From: an uncultured Brachyspira sp.
Lineage (GTDB): Bacteria > Spirochaetota > Brachyspiria > Brachyspirales > Brachyspiraceae
Reading direction: 5' to 3'
Assembly (NCBI GenBank): GCA_934725655.1
Contig: CAKVCJ010000071.1
Coordinates: 1-8,315 of the forward strand
DNA: 8,315 nucleotides
This document shows, piece after piece, positions 6,176-8,315 of the stretch. Numbering within the stretch: position 1 is the first letter of the stretch; every line of letters begins with the position of its first letter. The notes under the pieces are model-generated. The model had not been told where the DNA came from. It did not search any database and saw only the letters and a list, made by a program, of their open reading frames with translations. The translations under genes and the position numbers were made by a program.

Positions 6176-8101
6176 GTGTTGGACAGCACTACAGTTTATG
6201 GTAATGTTAATGAGAATATTCTTGATTATTCTGCAATCTTAGAAGCTACTGTAAAAGATATACAAAATTTCTTAACAGAATTCGGCAGAGTTTATAGCTT
6301 TATAGGAGAGAAATTCCCATTAATAGAACAAGAAATGAAAAATGAAAATGAGAAATCTATCTCTCTTTTAAGTTATTTTACAGAAAAAGATACTAAAAAA
6401 AACTTTTCTAATGACTTCCAAGAAAACCAAGAAGACTTTTTTAAATCTTTTGATAGAATGCAGGCATTAATTAATCAAGATGATGTTTTATCAAACTCTA
6501 TTATTGAAGATGTTAATATTATTAGTAATGTAATGGATTCTATAGAAGAGATAAGGAAATTAGCAGACCAGATAAAAGTTTATTCTCTTAATGCTATCAT
6601 TATAGCTTCAAAGTATGGTTCAGGCGGTAAGGCTTTTGGAGAAATATCAAAAAACATCATAAAAATGTCGGAGACTTCCAATGAACAAGCTGACCAGATG
6701 AACAGGATAGGTAAGGAATTATTTGTACAGTTTGATAGGTTTAAAGATGAGATATTAAAGACTAATGAGATGCAAAGAAGAAGCTTCAATATAATGAGAG
6801 AGCAATTAGATAAAGAGCATAACAATATGGTTAATTCTTTTGCTACTTTTTCTAATATGATTTCTGATATAATATCAAGGGTAGATAATAGTTATGATTA
6901 TATATTTGAAGTGATGATGATACTTCCGCAAGAAGATATTATTAGGCAGCAGACAGAGCATATAATAGAGTCTATAAAACATATTGTAGAAGAGAATAGA
7001 AAGTTTATAGATAGTTATGGAAAGGAAGTGGTTGCTATAAATAATGCTTCAGAATTAGAAAATAATGAATCTTTAGAGCATAAATTATTAGATTTGCTTA
7101 CTTTTGATGATGTAGTTTTAAGTTTAATAATAGAGAATTTTAAATCTATACATAAAGAGATATTAGATAATAATGCCCGCATAAATGATAGCTTAAAAGG
7201 GCTTAAAGAAAGCTTACTCGATATATCATCAGATAGAAACACAATAGTTGAATATATGATAGGTGCTCAATCAGGTAAATCAGAGTTTCCTTTTAGCGTA
7301 TCAGATTCTATATTTAATGAATATTTAGGTTTTATTAAGCTTTATTTGGATAATTTCAAATTATTTTTAAGCAGTAAGCATAGAATATCAGATAATAATG
7401 CAGGTATAATAGATTCTATAGAAGAGCTTGAGAATATGTTTTTGGAAACTAAAAATATTGCCAAGGCTTTTAACTCTATTAACTTCTTAGCTAAAATAGA
7501 ATTAGAGAAGAACAGCAATATATTTAGTGATTCACAAACATTTTCTATGGTTAGTGTGGAATCTATAGCTACAAATATTACAGATACTGTGGATGTTTGT
7601 TTGGAGAAGTTTGAAAATATAAAGACTACGATATTTAGTGCTATTAATAAGTTTAAATTTAATATTAATCAGCAGTCTATAGAAAATTTATATATAGAAT
7701 CTATGATGGATAATATTTACAAACGTTTAGAAGAATCTAAATCGATTATAGAAGATAATATAAAAGGTTTAGATACGCATGCTAAAGAGTTATTTAATTT
7801 AATAGAAAAAACTCTAATAGATTTAAGTTCCTTAACCTCTCTTTTAACAAAGATTAATGAGATAATGGAAGTATTTAATAAGATGCGTGACATTATAAGA
7901 AATAAAAAAAATGAATATTACAAAACTTTGAATATAGAGAATTGGAAGATAGAAAGTGATAAGTACATGGAAATAGTAAATTATTATACTATAAAGAAAG
8001 AAAGAACCATAGCGAACAGTATTTTATCTGGAGATGAGACATTAAATGTCGATATTAACATAGAAGAGGGTTCGGATAGTGGGGATTTTACATTATTTTA
8101 G
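6176..8101 (+). CDS. Soluble MCP-like coiled-coil signalling protein with DxxxQ motif
   Basis: 641 residues, almost wholly helical, with no membrane segment or signal peptide, so cytoplasmic. Residues 123-165 resemble the tip and return helix of a chemoreceptor signalling hairpin (IRKLADQIKVYSLNAI, then KAFGEISKNIIKMSE; compare IA.QTNLLALNA...GFAVVA.EIRKLAE), but the Glu/Arg tip residues are altered. LPQEDIIRQQTEHI (250-263) holds Asp254 and Gln258 in the DxxxQ spacing of CheZ-type CheY-P phosphatases. Weaker copies of both elements appear at 308-329 and 425-520, suggesting a degenerate duplication. The C-terminus is YYTIKKER (603-610) then an acidic tail ending in Phe. GTG at 6176 is chosen because an in-frame stop immediately precedes it and GGGGA lies 10 nt upstream. 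It is co-transcribed with the STAS gene and probably belongs to a chemotaxis-like pathway. Sensor, scaffold or phosphatase roles all remain possible. Confidence 0.75.
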   Translation: MLDSTTVYGNVNENILDYSAILEATVKDIQNFLTEFGRVYSFIGEKFPLIEQEMKNENEKSISLLSYFTEKDTKKNFSNDFQENQEDFFKSFDRMQALINQDDVLSNSIIEDVNIISNVMDSIEEIRKLADQIKVYSLNAIIIASKYGSGGKAFGEISKNIIKMSETSNEQADQMNRIGKELFVQFDRFKDEILKTNEMQRRSFNIMREQLDKEHNNMVNSFATFSNMISDIISRVDNSYDYIFEVMMILPQEDIIRQQTEHIIESIKHIVEENRKFIDSYGKEVVAINNASELENNESLEHKLLDLLTFDDVVLSLIIENFKSIHKEILDNNARINDSLKGLKESLLDISSDRNTIVEYMIGAQSGKSEFPFSVSDSIFNEYLGFIKLYLDNFKLFLSSKHRISDNNAGIIDSIEELENMFLETKNIAKAFNSINFLAKIELEKNSNIFSDSQTFSMVSVESIATNITDTVDVCLEKFENIKTTIFSAINKFKFNINQQSIENLYIESMMDNIYKRLEESKSIIEDNIKGLDTHAKELFNLIEKTLIDLSSLTSLLTKINEIMEVFNKMRDIIRNKKNEYYKTLNIENWKIESDKYMEIVNYYTIKKERTIANSILSGDETLNVDINIEEGSDSGDFTLF

Positions 8102-8105
8102 GAGG
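8101..8105 (+). promoter_or_regulatory. Strong ribosome binding site overlapping the MCP-like stop codon
   Basis: GGAGG begins on the last base of the TAG stop and ends 5 nt before the ATG at 8111. It is the best Shine-Dalgarno in the window and couples translation of the STAS protein to the MCP-like protein. Confidence 0.85.
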
Positions 8106-8110
8106 TATTT

Positions 8111-8315
8111 ATGTCTGTTATAGAAATAGACGAAAATCTTAATATAAGGACTATGAGCAAATATTTTAAGAATGTAATAAAGGCAGCTAATTATAATGAA
8201 GACACAACAATAAAATTTCCAGAGGGCAGTCATTTAGATTTAGCTGGCTTACAAATACTTTATTCTATAAAAAAAGAACTTGATAAAAATCAAAAAAAAC
8301 TTATAGTAGAAGGGT
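8111..8315 (+). CDS. STAS-domain protein (chemotaxis/anti-anti-sigma type), C-terminus cut by window edge
   Basis: 68 codons are readable. The STAS fold is recognised from the LDLAGLQILYSIKKEL segment (42-57), followed by KKLIVEG (62-68), matching the family's (V/L)DLSGLQLL helix and next strand; the N-terminal strand is around IEIDENL. In anti-anti-sigma factors such as SpoIIAA the position after Asp-x is a Ser phosphorylated by a kinase. Here it is Ala45, so regulation by phosphorylation at that site is not possible. STAS proteins of this sort occur at the head of chemotaxis-type clusters with CheY/CheA genes. That would fit the MCP-like neighbour, but the following genes are outside the window. 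Family length is about 100 residues, so roughly a third is missing. Confidence 0.78.
   Translation, partial: MSVIEIDENLNIRTMSKYFKNVIKAANYNEDTTIKFPEGSHLDLAGLQILYSIKKELDKNQKKLIVEG

Noticed and set aside
6580..7242. Two minus-strand open frames within the MCP-like gene
   Set aside because: They oppose a long, well-supported coding region and have Ser/Leu-rich shadow composition.

Overview
The window is a strongly AT-rich stretch of bacterial chromosome (roughly a quarter G+C by eye) that reads as a host-associated spirochaete, most likely Brachyspira. The grounds are base composition, Ile/Asn/Lys-rich proteins, lipoproteins with Ser at -1 of the lipobox, a CheX-type CheY-P phosphatase, and a soluble MCP-like protein followed by a STAS protein. 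The genus is an inference from style and gene content, not a measured match. There are nine genes (two cut by the window edges). No tRNA, rRNA, CRISPR or insertion sequence was seen.

Left block (1-3595, minus strand): a compact operon read from a near-consensus extended -10 promoter at 3567-3595. Its order is a CheX-like phosphatase, an AmpD/PGRP-type N-acetylmuramoyl-L-alanine amidase lipoprotein, a full-length HlyC/CorC (CNNM + CBS pair + CorC domain) membrane protein, and a CapA-family lipoprotein that runs off the left edge. Gaps are 18, 15 and 0 nt. A chemotaxis signal terminator is therefore co-transcribed with three cell-envelope genes.

Middle block (3596-5996): a small unknown lipoprotein on the plus strand, whose -10 box sits inside a perfect 14-bp inverted repeat next to a 10-bp tandem repeat. 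It converges with only 4 nt to spare on a minus-strand polytopic membrane protein of unknown function. Upstream of that lies a secreted YkuD/YafK-like L,D-transpeptidase-fold protein, whose start is best placed at 5972. The membrane protein has its own good promoter overlapping the end of the YkuD gene.

Right block (5997-8315): a divergent intergenic region with an 8-bp tandem repeat (four units) and an extended -10 promoter drives a 641-residue soluble, coiled-coil MCP-like protein. This carries a CheZ-like DxxxQ motif and an apparent degenerate internal duplication. It is translationally linked (Shine-Dalgarno overlapping the stop codon) to a STAS-domain protein that is cut by the right edge and lacks the phosphorylatable Ser/Thr. 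This pair looks like the start of a chemotaxis-type signalling operon continuing beyond the window.

The window thus mixes two signalling modules (CheX; MCP-like/STAS) with envelope maintenance genes (amidase, YkuD, CapA, CorC-like).
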